In this document: in pieces, positions 34,096 through 42,340 of the stretch
Position numbering within the stretch: the stretch's first letter is position 1
Layout: every line of letters begins with the position of its first letter
NCBI RefSeq assembly: GCF_026155325.1
Contig: NZ_JAPFPW010000020.1
Location: forward strand, 1 to 54,582
Reading direction: 5' to 3'
Length of the DNA stretch: 54,582 nucleotides
Source: Desulfobotulus pelophilus
GTDB taxonomy: Bacteria; Desulfobacterota; Desulfobacteria; Desulfobacterales; ASO4-4
Notes under the pieces: generated by a model
Database searches by the model: none
Seen by the model: the letters and a program-made list of their open reading frames with translations, nothing else
Told to the model about the DNA's origin: nothing
Made by a program: the position numbers and the translations under genes

Positions 34096-35145
34096 ATGAT
34101 ACAAAAGATCTGTCATCTACTGGTTGTCACCGCTCTTTGTTTCAGTGCATGGATAGCCACGAATGATTTGTTTGCCTTGCCTTTTTTTCTGTCTGCGTCC
34201 TCCGTGACGGGCTGTGAAACAGCCTGTGCTGCCCTGCATGAATCCAGCATCGGTATTCTGTACGGGATCCCCCTTTCTCTGCTGGGTTTTCTGGGGCTTC
34301 TTGTTTTCTGGATTTTACGGATCAGAGGCTTAAAGGCCATAAGCTTTTTGATTCTGTCGGCTATGGTGGGAGCAGAGTTTTATCTGATTCTGCTGCAGTT
34401 TTTTTATTTCAGGGAATTCTGCTCCTCCTGTCTGGTTTTTGCGGCCATGGTTTTTACTGTTTATGCCATGATTCTGGTTCAGGATTTTTTTTTGAAGCCT
34501 CCTGTCCTTTTTCGGGAGCTGCCTTTACAATTATTCCCTGCCTTTGTTTTTATGCTGGTGCTTCATATGGTTTTATTCCCGCCTTTTTTTCCGGACAGAA
34601 TCCTTGCCGAAGGCCTGCCCCTGTGTCTTACGGAAAAAAAGCCTGATGTCGATTCGATTCGTATAGAAGTTTTTGTTTCTCCGGATTGCCCCTATTGTGA
34701 GGCTGCGGTTTCCTATCTTTCCAGTATTCTTTATGGAAAGAATAGGAAGGCATCCATACGTATCAAGCATGTGGGGCTGAATGGCCAGTCAAGGCGTAAA
34801 GCCATCGAAAATGTGGCTATGGGCATTTATGGTGATCTTTCGCCTGCGGCTCTGAAAATGGCGGAATGCTATATCATGCAGAATGAAAAAGAGCTGGCAG
34901 CTATTCAGGATGGTCAGCTGCAGACGCCCGTGATCCGTATGGTTGGTGACGGGGATTCCCGGTATTTTACGGGCTGGACTTCACGGAATCAGGAACAGAT
35001 TGCAGAAATTTTGAATGAGCGTATGCCGGACAGAAACCGTCCAGCTGGATCTGTGGACTGGTTTCATAATCGTTTGCCAACGGGAGATACGGTTCTCTGT
35101 CCTTCCACGGGGGCACCTTCTGATAAGGGAGTGTGCGGTTTCTGA
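34096..35145 (+). CDS. VKOR-thioredoxin fusion (disulfide-forming enzyme)
   Basis: A 349-residue membrane protein. The N-terminal VKOR domain has four to five helices, the loop cysteine pair Cys40 and Cys44 (SSVTGCETAC) and the quinone-linked active site CSSC at residues 109-112. A C-terminal periplasmic thioredoxin-like domain carries CPYC at residues 198-201 (VFVSPDCPYCEAA). Bacterial VKOR homologues replace DsbB and pass electrons from protein thiols to quinone; the fused thioredoxin acts like DsbA. The C-terminal tail has two further cysteines (VLCPSTGAPSDKGVCGF). A terminator overlaps the stop. Its place next to the arsenic genes may be coincidental. Confidence 0.88.
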   Translation: MIQKICHLLVVTALCFSAWIATNDLFALPFFLSASSVTGCETACAALHESSIGILYGIPLSLLGFLGLLVFWILRIRGLKAISFLILSAMVGAEFYLILLQFFYFREFCSSCLVFAAMVFTVYAMILVQDFFLKPPVLFRELPLQLFPAFVFMLVLHMVLFPPFFPDRILAEGLPLCLTEKKPDVDSIRIEVFVSPDCPYCEAAVSYLSSILYGKNRKASIRIKHVGLNGQSRRKAIENVAMGIYGDLSPAALKMAECYIMQNEKELAAIQDGQLQTPVIRMVGDGDSRYFTGWTSRNQEQIAEILNERMPDRNRPAGSVDWFHNRLPTGDTVLCPSTGAPSDKGVCGF

Positions 35146-35176
35146 TGCGGAAATTTTTTTATTCCCGCATCTTTTT
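35144..35176 (+). terminator. Terminator after VKOR gene
   Basis: GATGCGG (35144-35150) pairs with CCGCATC (35165-35171), followed by T5. The 5' arm overlaps the VKOR stop codon, and the leftward large gene ends at 35200. Confidence 0.65.
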
Positions 35177-35199
35177 GGGAGGTTATTGTTTTTGTGGGT

Positions 35200-38100
35200 T
35201 CAGCCCGATGGAAAAGCGGAAGGTCTCTTGTCGTCATTTTGATCCGTTCGGCATTGGAGGGCTGCATCCGGTACCCATTGACTCAGATAATGAAGATACT
35301 GAGGGTAGGTGGCCAGATAAAAGGAAAGGCCCGGTCCGAAATTTTTACCGATCAGGCCGTTGATCAGAAGGGTGCTGACGTGTTTTTCCTCTTTCAGCAT
35401 CTGGTGATAGGCGCAGAAGACTTCCCTTTCTTCAAAAGACATGCGATCCATTCGTTTTTGTAAGGCTACCCGTGCTCTGGGCTGGTACATAAAAAAGTGC
35501 AGAAGGTCCAGAACGTTGATGACGATCATGGTCGTCAGGCGGGTATGGGGATGGTTTTCCGGGAGTATGCGGTTTTTTGTATCCGAAAGCAGTGTAAGGA
35601 TGTCGGATCGGGGGAAGGCCAGCTCCAGTTCCATGCAGGTATCAAAAATCTGGCGCATTTTTTTCCTGTAGTCCTGGGCACGGAGTTCAAGATTGTGGAA
35701 ACGGTCTGCCAGTCCTTCTATGATGCCAGCAACCGTATCGGATGCGGTTTTAGATATGATGGCGGCCCATTTTTGTAAAGCTTCGCTGGGAGCTCCATGG
35801 CCTGTACCCGCCAGCATCTGCCCGCAGATACCGCTGAACAGTACAGCTACGGGAATGGCAAGAATACTTCTGAAAAAATTACCAATCACAGCCGCTCTCG
35901 GAAGCCCCCGGAAAAAATTGTGGGTGGAAAGATAAATTCCGTTTGCAAGTCCCATGAACGCATAGAGAGCTATGGGGTTGCTGGATGTGGTGATGGCAAA
36001 GATTTCGTCAAGGATTCTGGTTTTGACCACATAGTCCAGCAGGGGAACAGAAAATCCTGTAAACAGAAGGGAATCCGCCACCCGGTTCCAGCGTACGTGG
36101 TCATGCCATTTCAGAAGGGGGGAGCGGCGGATACCTCCACCACCCAGAACGGACTGCAATATGTTGCGCAGGCCGGTAATGAAAAACCAGATGACCGCAC
36201 CGAAATAAGCCAGAAGCCACCAGTCCTTTGTCAGGGCAAAGGTTAAAAATGCAGGAATAAAACCGATGACAACCTTCAGTATCTGGGTCAGTGAAGTGTT
36301 CAGATAGGCTGCCGGATGAAAGCGGAAGGCTTTTTCCCTGTGTTTGAAGGCTGCTTTGGGATTTTCCTGCCGCATGGTGCCTCCAAGGGTGATGACATTA
36401 CCTCTGGCTTCCAGACGAACAGCACTTTTCCGGATAATGAATTCAGATTGTTTTTTATGGGTTACGGGACGCAGAATTTTGGCGTATCGCAGCCGGTAGA
36501 GGATTGGTGCCAGTTTTCTGCAGGGAGGTTTTTTGGGTATCCATGTCACCCTTGGACGGACGGGGATGCGGATACCGGGGCGGTGATGATTTTTTCCAAG
36601 TTTCTGCTGGAGGAAGCGACGGGTCCTGAAGGGAAGGGTATCTCTCAAAACAAGGCCCATGCCGTAAAAGCGGGGAGAATTTCCTGTGGAATCCGTACCT
36701 ATGCGTGTCTGCAACGGACGTATGGCATAGGGACTCACCAGCCGGGTAAGATGGGAGAGAATGTTCTCCAGTGTTTTGGACTGTTCGGTAGCCTGGGATG
36801 TGTGAGCCAGCTGCAGGTGATGGTGGCAGTCCATGAGTATGCGTTTAAGGATGATGATGTTGCCCTGATTCAGGGCCAGCTGCAGGGCATTGATTTCTCT
36901 GTATGCCACGGCCCTTCCCAGGGCCTGATCCTTGAGATTGTAGATTTCAAGATGAGAAATACGGCCTTCGGTCCGGAAGAGGAGTTCTGCCACATCCGCC
37001 ACCCGAAGGTGTTTGAGGTTGAGAGTAAGGGAAAAGGAAGGGTGCAGTCTGGCCAGAGCTTCGGTGAGAGTTTCCGGTGAAAGGGTCAGCAGCTCAGGCA
37101 GGTCCTTTTCCGGGCTGAAGCTGTCGTCCTGTTTTGCAGGGGCCAGAAAGCGGTTTTCAATGGCTTCCGGTGTCAGGGTTTCAAGGGCTTCAATACGTTT
37201 TACAAAAATAGCGGCTTCGGGCGATTCTGTGTCCACTTCCAAGGGGGCAGGATGGAGAGACTGGCGGATGGCTGTTTCCACCAGAGAGTGAAGATAGGCG
37301 GAAAGGTGCAGGGTTGAGGGCTGGCCTAGTCCTACCATGACCAGAAAATCCTCTTTGCTGGCTTCCGGTATTTCCATGGCCAGCTCCGTTTCGATTTCAG
37401 GCCGGTATTTCCGATTGAATATATCCAGGTTTTCAAGAACTTTTTCTGCCCGGTAGCGGGAAACTTCTCTGCCTTTTTCCATAAAGGCATCTACTTTCGG
37501 CAGGTTGAAAAACCGCGTCATGGCTTCGGCCGTATGCAAGCCGGAGGGAGCCCATATAAAGGAAGCCATGCGGCCCCGGAAAGGAATTTCATACTCAATA
37601 CCGATGGCCGCTCTGATTCCCATGATGGAGGCGGCGTTCATGAGCTCGGAAACTGCCTGAAAAGGAATGTGATTGTAATAAATTACCCGGATTTCCCGGA
37701 TGCCTTTGATCCAGGCATCCATGATGAGATGGCAGGGATTTTTGCGGCCTTTGGTATTGGCATCATGGACATGGTCGTCAAAGCTGACCTGATTCCAGTC
37801 TTCAGGCATTTCCAGCAGATGGTAGTGGCTGAGGAGGCTGCGTATGACCCGGGGTCTGCCGCTGGCAGCCCTTCTGAAATCATGGGCCAGAGCCAGCTGG
37901 CGAAGCATGTCATTTTCATCGCAGCGAATGAGCTCCTTCATAAGCTGCAGCATGACACGGGCTGCGTTATTGCGAAGGTTGCTCTCTGTGGAACTCCGGA
38001 CCTCATCCACGATGGACTGCAGGGCTGTCAGCCGGTCTTCCACGCGACCCGCATCCAGGCTGTCCAGAAGGTGGGCTGTTGCATAGGCCATGCGGAGTTC

Positions 38101-38259
38101 TCTGGGGGCAGCCAGCTCTTTGATACCTCTGGGGTGGAGGTAGGGGCCTACCCGTTGACGAAGGTCTTTCTGCTTTTTTTTACGATAACGTATATCTTTA
38201 ATGATATCAAGCAAATGATAGTCTGCTGCATCAAACATGAATGGATGCCATTTTTTCAT
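35200..38259 (-). CDS. Unrecognised 1019-residue protein with C-terminal membrane region
   Basis: I do not recognise this protein. The first 600 residues are mostly helical and soluble-looking. Near residue 165 there is DDHVHD and near residue 220 AIGIEYEIPF. An HxH followed by a G-x-E strand is reminiscent of PHP-type metal phosphoesterases, but the rest of that motif set is not evident. Residues about 590-640 are rich in Arg and Lys. Four or more membrane helices follow between about 660 and 830 (LTQILKVVIGFIPAFLTFAL, WWLLAYFGAVIWFFITGL, IGNFFRSILAIPVAVLFSGI). The C-terminal 150 residues are helical and end FYLATYPQYLHYLSQWVPDA. GGGAG precedes the ATG. It is monocistronic. A large membrane-linked regulator or hydrolase is only a guess. 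Confidence 0.85.
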   Translation of the reverse strand: MKKWHPFMFDAADYHLLDIIKDIRYRKKKQKDLRQRVGPYLHPRGIKELAAPRELRMAYATAHLLDSLDAGRVEDRLTALQSIVDEVRSSTESNLRNNAARVMLQLMKELIRCDENDMLRQLALAHDFRRAASGRPRVIRSLLSHYHLLEMPEDWNQVSFDDHVHDANTKGRKNPCHLIMDAWIKGIREIRVIYYNHIPFQAVSELMNAASIMGIRAAIGIEYEIPFRGRMASFIWAPSGLHTAEAMTRFFNLPKVDAFMEKGREVSRYRAEKVLENLDIFNRKYRPEIETELAMEIPEASKEDFLVMVGLGQPSTLHLSAYLHSLVETAIRQSLHPAPLEVDTESPEAAIFVKRIEALETLTPEAIENRFLAPAKQDDSFSPEKDLPELLTLSPETLTEALARLHPSFSLTLNLKHLRVADVAELLFRTEGRISHLEIYNLKDQALGRAVAYREINALQLALNQGNIIILKRILMDCHHHLQLAHTSQATEQSKTLENILSHLTRLVSPYAIRPLQTRIGTDSTGNSPRFYGMGLVLRDTLPFRTRRFLQQKLGKNHHRPGIRIPVRPRVTWIPKKPPCRKLAPILYRLRYAKILRPVTHKKQSEFIIRKSAVRLEARGNVITLGGTMRQENPKAAFKHREKAFRFHPAAYLNTSLTQILKVVIGFIPAFLTFALTKDWWLLAYFGAVIWFFITGLRNILQSVLGGGGIRRSPLLKWHDHVRWNRVADSLLFTGFSVPLLDYVVKTRILDEIFAITTSSNPIALYAFMGLANGIYLSTHNFFRGLPRAAVIGNFFRSILAIPVAVLFSGICGQMLAGTGHGAPSEALQKWAAIISKTASDTVAGIIEGLADRFHNLELRAQDYRKKMRQIFDTCMELELAFPRSDILTLLSDTKNRILPENHPHTRLTTMIVINVLDLLHFFMYQPRARVALQKRMDRMSFEEREVFCAYHQMLKEEKHVSTLLINGLIGKNFGPGLSFYLATYPQYLHYLSQWVPDAALQCRTDQNDDKRPSAFPSG

Positions 38260-38458
38260 AGTGCTCCCTGATATGAAAAGGGTCCGGATGGGTTGTTTTA
38301 TGAAACAGGCCTTTCATTATGGATAGCAATAAATATGCCGTGATTGTTTTCTGGCATTTCAGGGGGTAAATTGTACTTTTTTGTGAAAGTATGTAAAAAA
38401 AGATGACAGTCAGGCATGTTTTTCCCGGAATCAGGTGTGATTGCTATGGGAGGGATTT

Positions 38459-38512
38459 ACGCAGAAAGCCGCCGATTTATCCCGACGGGAGAAAATAGGC
38501 GGCTTTCTGCGT
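38459..38512. terminator. Long hairpin downstream of ectC
   Basis: ACGCAGAAAGCCGCC (38459-38473) pairs perfectly with GGCGGCTTTCTGCGT (38498-38512), a 15-bp stem with a 24-base loop. It lies 30 bases beyond the ectC stop and 200 bases before the large leftward gene. No T run follows on the minus strand, so it may protect the 3' end of the mRNA. Confidence 0.6.
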
Positions 38513-38541
38513 ACAATGTGACCATGTTTCTGATCCTGAGA

Positions 38542-38949
38542 TCAGGCTTTTCCCGTTTCCTCTTCCGGAGTTGCGTAAACACCGTCTTTATTATGGTCTT
38601 CCGTGCCTACCAGAGCCGGGTTGAAAACGCAGACAAGGCGCATGTCTTCAGAAGCCCTTAAAAGGTGGGATTCATGGCCGTTAAGGGCATACATGGTGCC
38701 ATCGGATATGGGGATGATTTCCCCGGTATCCAGCCTTTCCAGCTCACCTTTGCCGCCAACGCAATAAACGGCTTCCAGATGGTTTTTGTACCAGATCCGG
38801 GTTTCCGTACCGGCGAAAATGGTGGTTTCATGGAAAGAGAAACCCATGCCATCCTTTGCCAGAAGAAAACGGCGGCTGACCCAATTGCCGTTGGCAGCTT
38901 TTTTATCCCGCTCTGTTCCGATAATTTCTTTGAGGGTGCGAACAATCAT
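38542..38949 (-). CDS. ectC: L-ectoine synthase
   Basis: A 135-residue cupin enzyme that cyclises N-gamma-acetyl-diaminobutyrate to ectoine. MIVRTLKEIIGTERDKKAANGNWVSRRFLLAKDGMGFSFHETTI is a near-signature N-terminus, followed by HLEAVYCVGGKGELERLDTGE and the cupin histidine in LNGHESHLLRA. AGGAG lies before the ATG at 38949; the longer frame has no support. It is the last gene of the ectoine cluster and is separated from ectB by 433 bases, more than usual. No ectD hydroxylase follows, so the product is ectoine rather than hydroxyectoine as far as this window shows. Confidence 0.95.
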   Translation of the reverse strand: MIVRTLKEIIGTERDKKAANGNWVSRRFLLAKDGMGFSFHETTIFAGTETRIWYKNHLEAVYCVGGKGELERLDTGEIIPISDGTMYALNGHESHLLRASEDMRLVCVFNPALVGTEDHNKDGVYATPEEETGKA

Positions 38950-39382
38950 ACTTTTCTCCTGTTTTGTTGGGATGCCAGGCATGCGAATGTAAAAAGTTGG
39001 CCATAGTGTCCGGTATGGTGTATCCCGAAATTTCATGGGCTTTGCTCCGTGGCAAGGCATACCGGGCTATTGGCAATTGAGTTTGCAACAGAGCTTCGCA
39101 GGCCGCCTGTGCGAAAAAAGCGGTCAACTGCCTGATTCGTCATGCAAGCAGCAAAATCAGATTTGTCAGGGTGGTAACCAGGCTTTTTGCTTGAGTGACG
39201 CAGGGTTTTTGCCGATCCCGAACAGGTCAAGAAGCTCTAGGAATAAGATTGCGTCACGGGCAAACAGCCATGGTGCCTGTGTCTCTGTCTCGCAGGTATG
39301 GAACGTAGAGGCTTGTGCTGATCAGTTACAGGAATTTTTGCAGGGCAGCCCCCCTTCCGGGGCTGCCTCGTTGGTTCTGTGT
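38950..39382. other. Long ectB-ectC spacer
   Basis: About 430 bases with no supported gene. A hairpin just after ectB pairs GGCAGCCCC (39344-39352) with GGGGCTGCC (39359-39367) and could attenuate transcription into ectC. A separate ectC promoter is possible, but I cannot point to one. Confidence 0.45.
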
Positions 39383-40642
39383 TTAAGCAATTTCTCTTTC
39401 TTTGAGAACGTCCTTGACGCTGTCTGCAATGATGGCCAGCCCTTCCTTGAGAAGCTCTTCTTCAATAACAAGGGGTGGCAGCAGCTTGAGAACCTGTTTT
39501 TCAGCGCCTGCCAGTTCCATAACCAGTCCCTTTTCAAAGCATTTCTGGGAAATCTCCCTTGCCATGCTGCGTTCAGGTATGTCAAGGCCCCAGATCATGC
39601 CACGGCCGCGGATGCTGGCTTCCAGTTCCGGCCAGGTGGCCCGGATGACATCCAGAGCTTCATACATGAGATTGCCCTTGTACTGTATGGATTCGCTTAA
39701 GGCGTTGTTGTCCCAGTAGGACAGTGCTTCGGTACAGGCGACAAAGGCAAGGTTGTTACCGCGGAAGGTACCCGTATGTTCGCCGGGTTTCCACTGGTCG
39801 AGATCGGGCCGCATGAGAACCACAGCCATGGGAAGACCGCCACCGAGGGCCTTGGACAGGGTGATGATGTCCGGCTTGATGTCGGCGAATTCAAAGCTGA
39901 AGAAGCTGCCTGTCCGACCGTTGCCTACCTGAATGTCGTCAATGATGAGAAGGATGTCAAATTCACGGCAGAGCTCGGAAAGTCCTTTGAGCCATTCCGC
40001 GGAAGCCACGTTGATGCCACCCTCGGCCTGTATGGTTTCCACGATAACGGCTGCGGGGAGATCCAGGCCTGAGCTTGTATCTTCAATCATTTTTCGCAGG
40101 CAGACCAGAGAATCCACGCTGTCGCCGAAGTAGTTTTCAAAGGGCATGAAGCTGACGTTGGACCGACTGATGTGGGCCTCATCTCTGTAAAAGGTGTTGC
40201 CTGTCACGGCAAGGGCGCCCATGGAAAGACCGTGGTAACCATTGGTGAACGACACTATATTGGAGCGGCCCTTTACGGTTCTGGCCAGTTTCAGTGCGCT
40301 TTCCACCGCATTGGTTCCGGTGGGACCGGTGAACTGGATTTTATAATCCATGTTACGGGGTTCCAGGATGGTGGTGGAAAATTTTTGGAGAAAACTTCGT
40401 TTGGCTGTGGTGGCCATGTCCAGTCCGTGGATAATACCATCGGACTGCAGATATTCAATCATGGCTTTGGAGATTTTATCGTTGTTGTGGCCGTAGTTCA
40501 GGGTTCCCGCACCGGCAAAAAAATCAATGTAGTTTTTTCCGTTCTCATCGGTGAGAATGGCACCTTTGGAAGTGGCAAAAACGGTGGGGAAGGAGCGGAT
40601 ATATCCGCGGACCTGGGATTCGAGGGCTTCAAATATACGCAT
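39383..40642 (-). CDS. ectB: Diaminobutyrate-2-oxoglutarate transaminase
   Basis: A 419-residue class III PLP aminotransferase that makes L-2,4-diaminobutyrate from aspartate semialdehyde in ectoine synthesis. Typical EctB stretches are present: IFEALESQVRGYIRSFPTVF, FFAGAGTLNYGHNN, FTGPTGTNAVESALKLAR, TNGYHGLSMGALA, and IIDDIQVGNGRTGSFFSFE (PLP aspartate). The Schiff-base lysine is Lys264 in LSKALGGGLPMA. AGGAG precedes the ATG. Full length for the family. Its place between ectA and ectC fixes the role. Confidence 0.96.
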   Translation of the reverse strand: MRIFEALESQVRGYIRSFPTVFATSKGAILTDENGKNYIDFFAGAGTLNYGHNNDKISKAMIEYLQSDGIIHGLDMATTAKRSFLQKFSTTILEPRNMDYKIQFTGPTGTNAVESALKLARTVKGRSNIVSFTNGYHGLSMGALAVTGNTFYRDEAHISRSNVSFMPFENYFGDSVDSLVCLRKMIEDTSSGLDLPAAVIVETIQAEGGINVASAEWLKGLSELCREFDILLIIDDIQVGNGRTGSFFSFEFADIKPDIITLSKALGGGLPMAVVLMRPDLDQWKPGEHTGTFRGNNLAFVACTEALSYWDNNALSESIQYKGNLMYEALDVIRATWPELEASIRGRGMIWGLDIPERSMAREISQKCFEKGLVMELAGAEKQVLKLLPPLVIEEELLKEGLAIIADSVKDVLKEREIA

Positions 40643-40769
40643 TTTGTGTCTCCTGTTTTTTGATGTGAAACGGGATCTTTTGTTAATATAGTAAGAAATC
40701 CTGAAAAAAAGAGTCGGCTGGTTCAGGATAAATGAACAGGTTTTGGCTCAATGCAGCTTCGGTTATGGG

Positions 40770-41279
40770 TTATGGCTGTGTCATTTTTTGTTGTAGAGGG
40801 CCGATGACAAAGAGAAGCTCCGGTTCATGGGCTGCCTTGCCAAAGCAGGAAGCTGGAAAAAGTTCCTCTTCAAAAACCCATGGTACATCATGGTGTCGTG
40901 CCAGCGCCGTAAACAGGGCAATGGAAGCTTTGTTGGACGGAGTTATGGTTGCTTCTATCCATAGGGGCCCTACCTTTCGCTTCAGTTCGTTGAGCATGGT
41001 AAGTCCCAGTCCTTCTCCCTGACAGGACGGGTCCACGCAGACCTGCCATATGAAAAGACAGTTCGGGTTTTCCGGAGGTGTCAGGCCCGTAATAAAACCG
41101 GCAAGCTGGCCGTTTTTTTCGGCGATAAGGGAGGTTCTGGAAAAAGCATGCCCAAAGTAAATGTAGTAGTAGGCTGAGTTCAGATCCAGGCCCGGAGTTT
41201 TTTTGACCAGCTGCCAGAGCGAACCGCCATCGGCGGGCTCTGGATGGCGGAATGTGTAAGGGGATTGGTAGGATTTCAT
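40770..41279 (-). CDS. ectA: L-2,4-diaminobutyrate acetyltransferase
   Basis: A 169-residue GNAT enzyme that acetylates diaminobutyrate. It opens with FRHPEPADGGSLWQLVKKTPGLDLNSAYYYIYF, the usual EctA start. Acetyl-CoA binding is in FIWQVCVDPSCQGEGLGLTML, and LWIEATITPSNKASIALFTALAR closes the fold. I choose the ATG at 41279, where GAGG lies six bases upstream. An ATG at 41282 and a GTG at 41291 are in frame. It is separated from the upstream yitT-like gene by about 190 bases that hold a perfect palindrome, so it may be expressed partly on its own. Confidence 0.94.
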   Translation of the reverse strand: MKSYQSPYTFRHPEPADGGSLWQLVKKTPGLDLNSAYYYIYFGHAFSRTSLIAEKNGQLAGFITGLTPPENPNCLFIWQVCVDPSCQGEGLGLTMLNELKRKVGPLWIEATITPSNKASIALFTALARHHDVPWVFEEELFPASCFGKAAHEPELLFVIGPLQQKMTQP

Positions 41280-41411
41280 CATAGGCCTCACTGAATCAGA
41301 ATGCAGAGTCCGAGGCTCTTTTTCTCCTTATAATTTGGTGTTGTTAGAAGGCGACACCAGTATTCTGTACGGTAAAAGGAATAGGATGCTGGTTGATGTG
41401 TCAGACAGAAC

Positions 41412-41441
41412 GGGGGAATCATAGCATGCTATGATTCCCCC
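41412..41441. repeat. Perfect 30-bp palindrome between yitT-like gene and ectA
   Basis: GGGGGAATCATAGCA (41412-41426) is followed directly by its exact reverse complement (41427-41441). Outside it, GACAG (41404-41408) can pair with CTGTC (41441-41445), lengthening the stem with a bulge. It is 30 bases past the stop of the yitT-like gene. It could be a terminator, RNA-processing stem or operator. Confidence 0.75.
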
Positions 41442-41471
41442 TGTCAAGTTTTTGACTCTTTTGCCCGGGGC

Positions 41472-42329
41472 TTAGTACACTTTCCGCTTGGAGAAGGATG
41501 ATCCCATTACGGAGAAGGTATTTTCTACAATGAAAAGGGCGTTGTCGTCTTCCGTGAAGACAATTTCTTCCAGTTTTTTGAGCTGTACATTGTTGATTAC
41601 GGTCATGAGAACCTGACGTTCCGTGCGCAGGTAGGCGCCTACGGCGGGGATGAGGGTGGAGCTCATGCCCAGCTCCTCAATGATTCTTTTGGCTATAATA
41701 TCGGATTCACCGGAAATAATGAAAACAACCTTGCGCTGGTTAAACATGGAAAGACTGTATTCCAGCGTGGCGGAAGACACAAAAACCATGATGATGGAGG
41801 CAATAACAAGATCCGTTTCAAAGGCCAGAAAGCTGATGAAATATAAAATGAGATTGAAAGCGAAGTAGGATTTGCCCAGACCGATATTGTAGCGTTGCAG
41901 AAGCAGCAGGGCAACGATATCCAGGCCACCGTTGGAACCTAAAGACCGGAGGACAATGCCGGCTCCCATGCCTGATATAACGCCGCAGCTGATGGCTGCG
42001 TAAAGCTGATCTTCAATGGGAATGGTATAGGGATAGAGGGCAAAGGCCACAGTGGTAACGATAATGGCCCATGTGGTATAGAGAACAAAGCGCCTGCTGA
42101 GCAGCATTCCCCCCAGAATCATGAGAGGAATGTTGAGCACAAGAAAGATAATTCCCGGCTCCAGAAGGCCTGTAAGATAGTAGATCATGGATGCCATGCC
42201 GAAAAGTCCGCCGGGAACGAAGGCATGGGGTGTTGCAATGCCTTTGATGGCGATGGCATACATGACAGCACCGAAGGTGATGAGAATAAGGTTCCACCAT
42301 ACGGTGTAGCTGACGTCGCGTTTGAACAT
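41472..42329 (-). CDS. YitT-family membrane protein (DUF161 + DUF2179)
   Basis: A 285-residue protein with five to six helices (DUF161; FGAVMYAIAIKGIATPHAFVPGGLFGMA and GAGIVLRSLGSNGGLDIVALLL) and a soluble C-terminal DUF2179 domain (RKVVFIISGESDIIAKRIIEELG, TVINNVQLKKLEEIVFTEDDNALFIV). The function of the family is unknown; a transport role is often supposed. GGAG precedes the ATG. It lies 11 bases after the aspartokinase gene and within the ectoine cluster, so a link to osmolyte or precursor transport is inferred from position only. Confidence 0.88.
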   Translation of the reverse strand: MFKRDVSYTVWWNLILITFGAVMYAIAIKGIATPHAFVPGGLFGMASMIYYLTGLLEPGIIFLVLNIPLMILGGMLLSRRFVLYTTWAIIVTTVAFALYPYTIPIEDQLYAAISCGVISGMGAGIVLRSLGSNGGLDIVALLLLQRYNIGLGKSYFAFNLILYFISFLAFETDLVIASIIMVFVSSATLEYSLSMFNQRKVVFIISGESDIIAKRIIEELGMSSTLIPAVGAYLRTERQVLMTVINNVQLKKLEEIVFTEDDNALFIVENTFSVMGSSFSKRKVY

Positions 42330-42340
42330 GCAGTCTCCGG

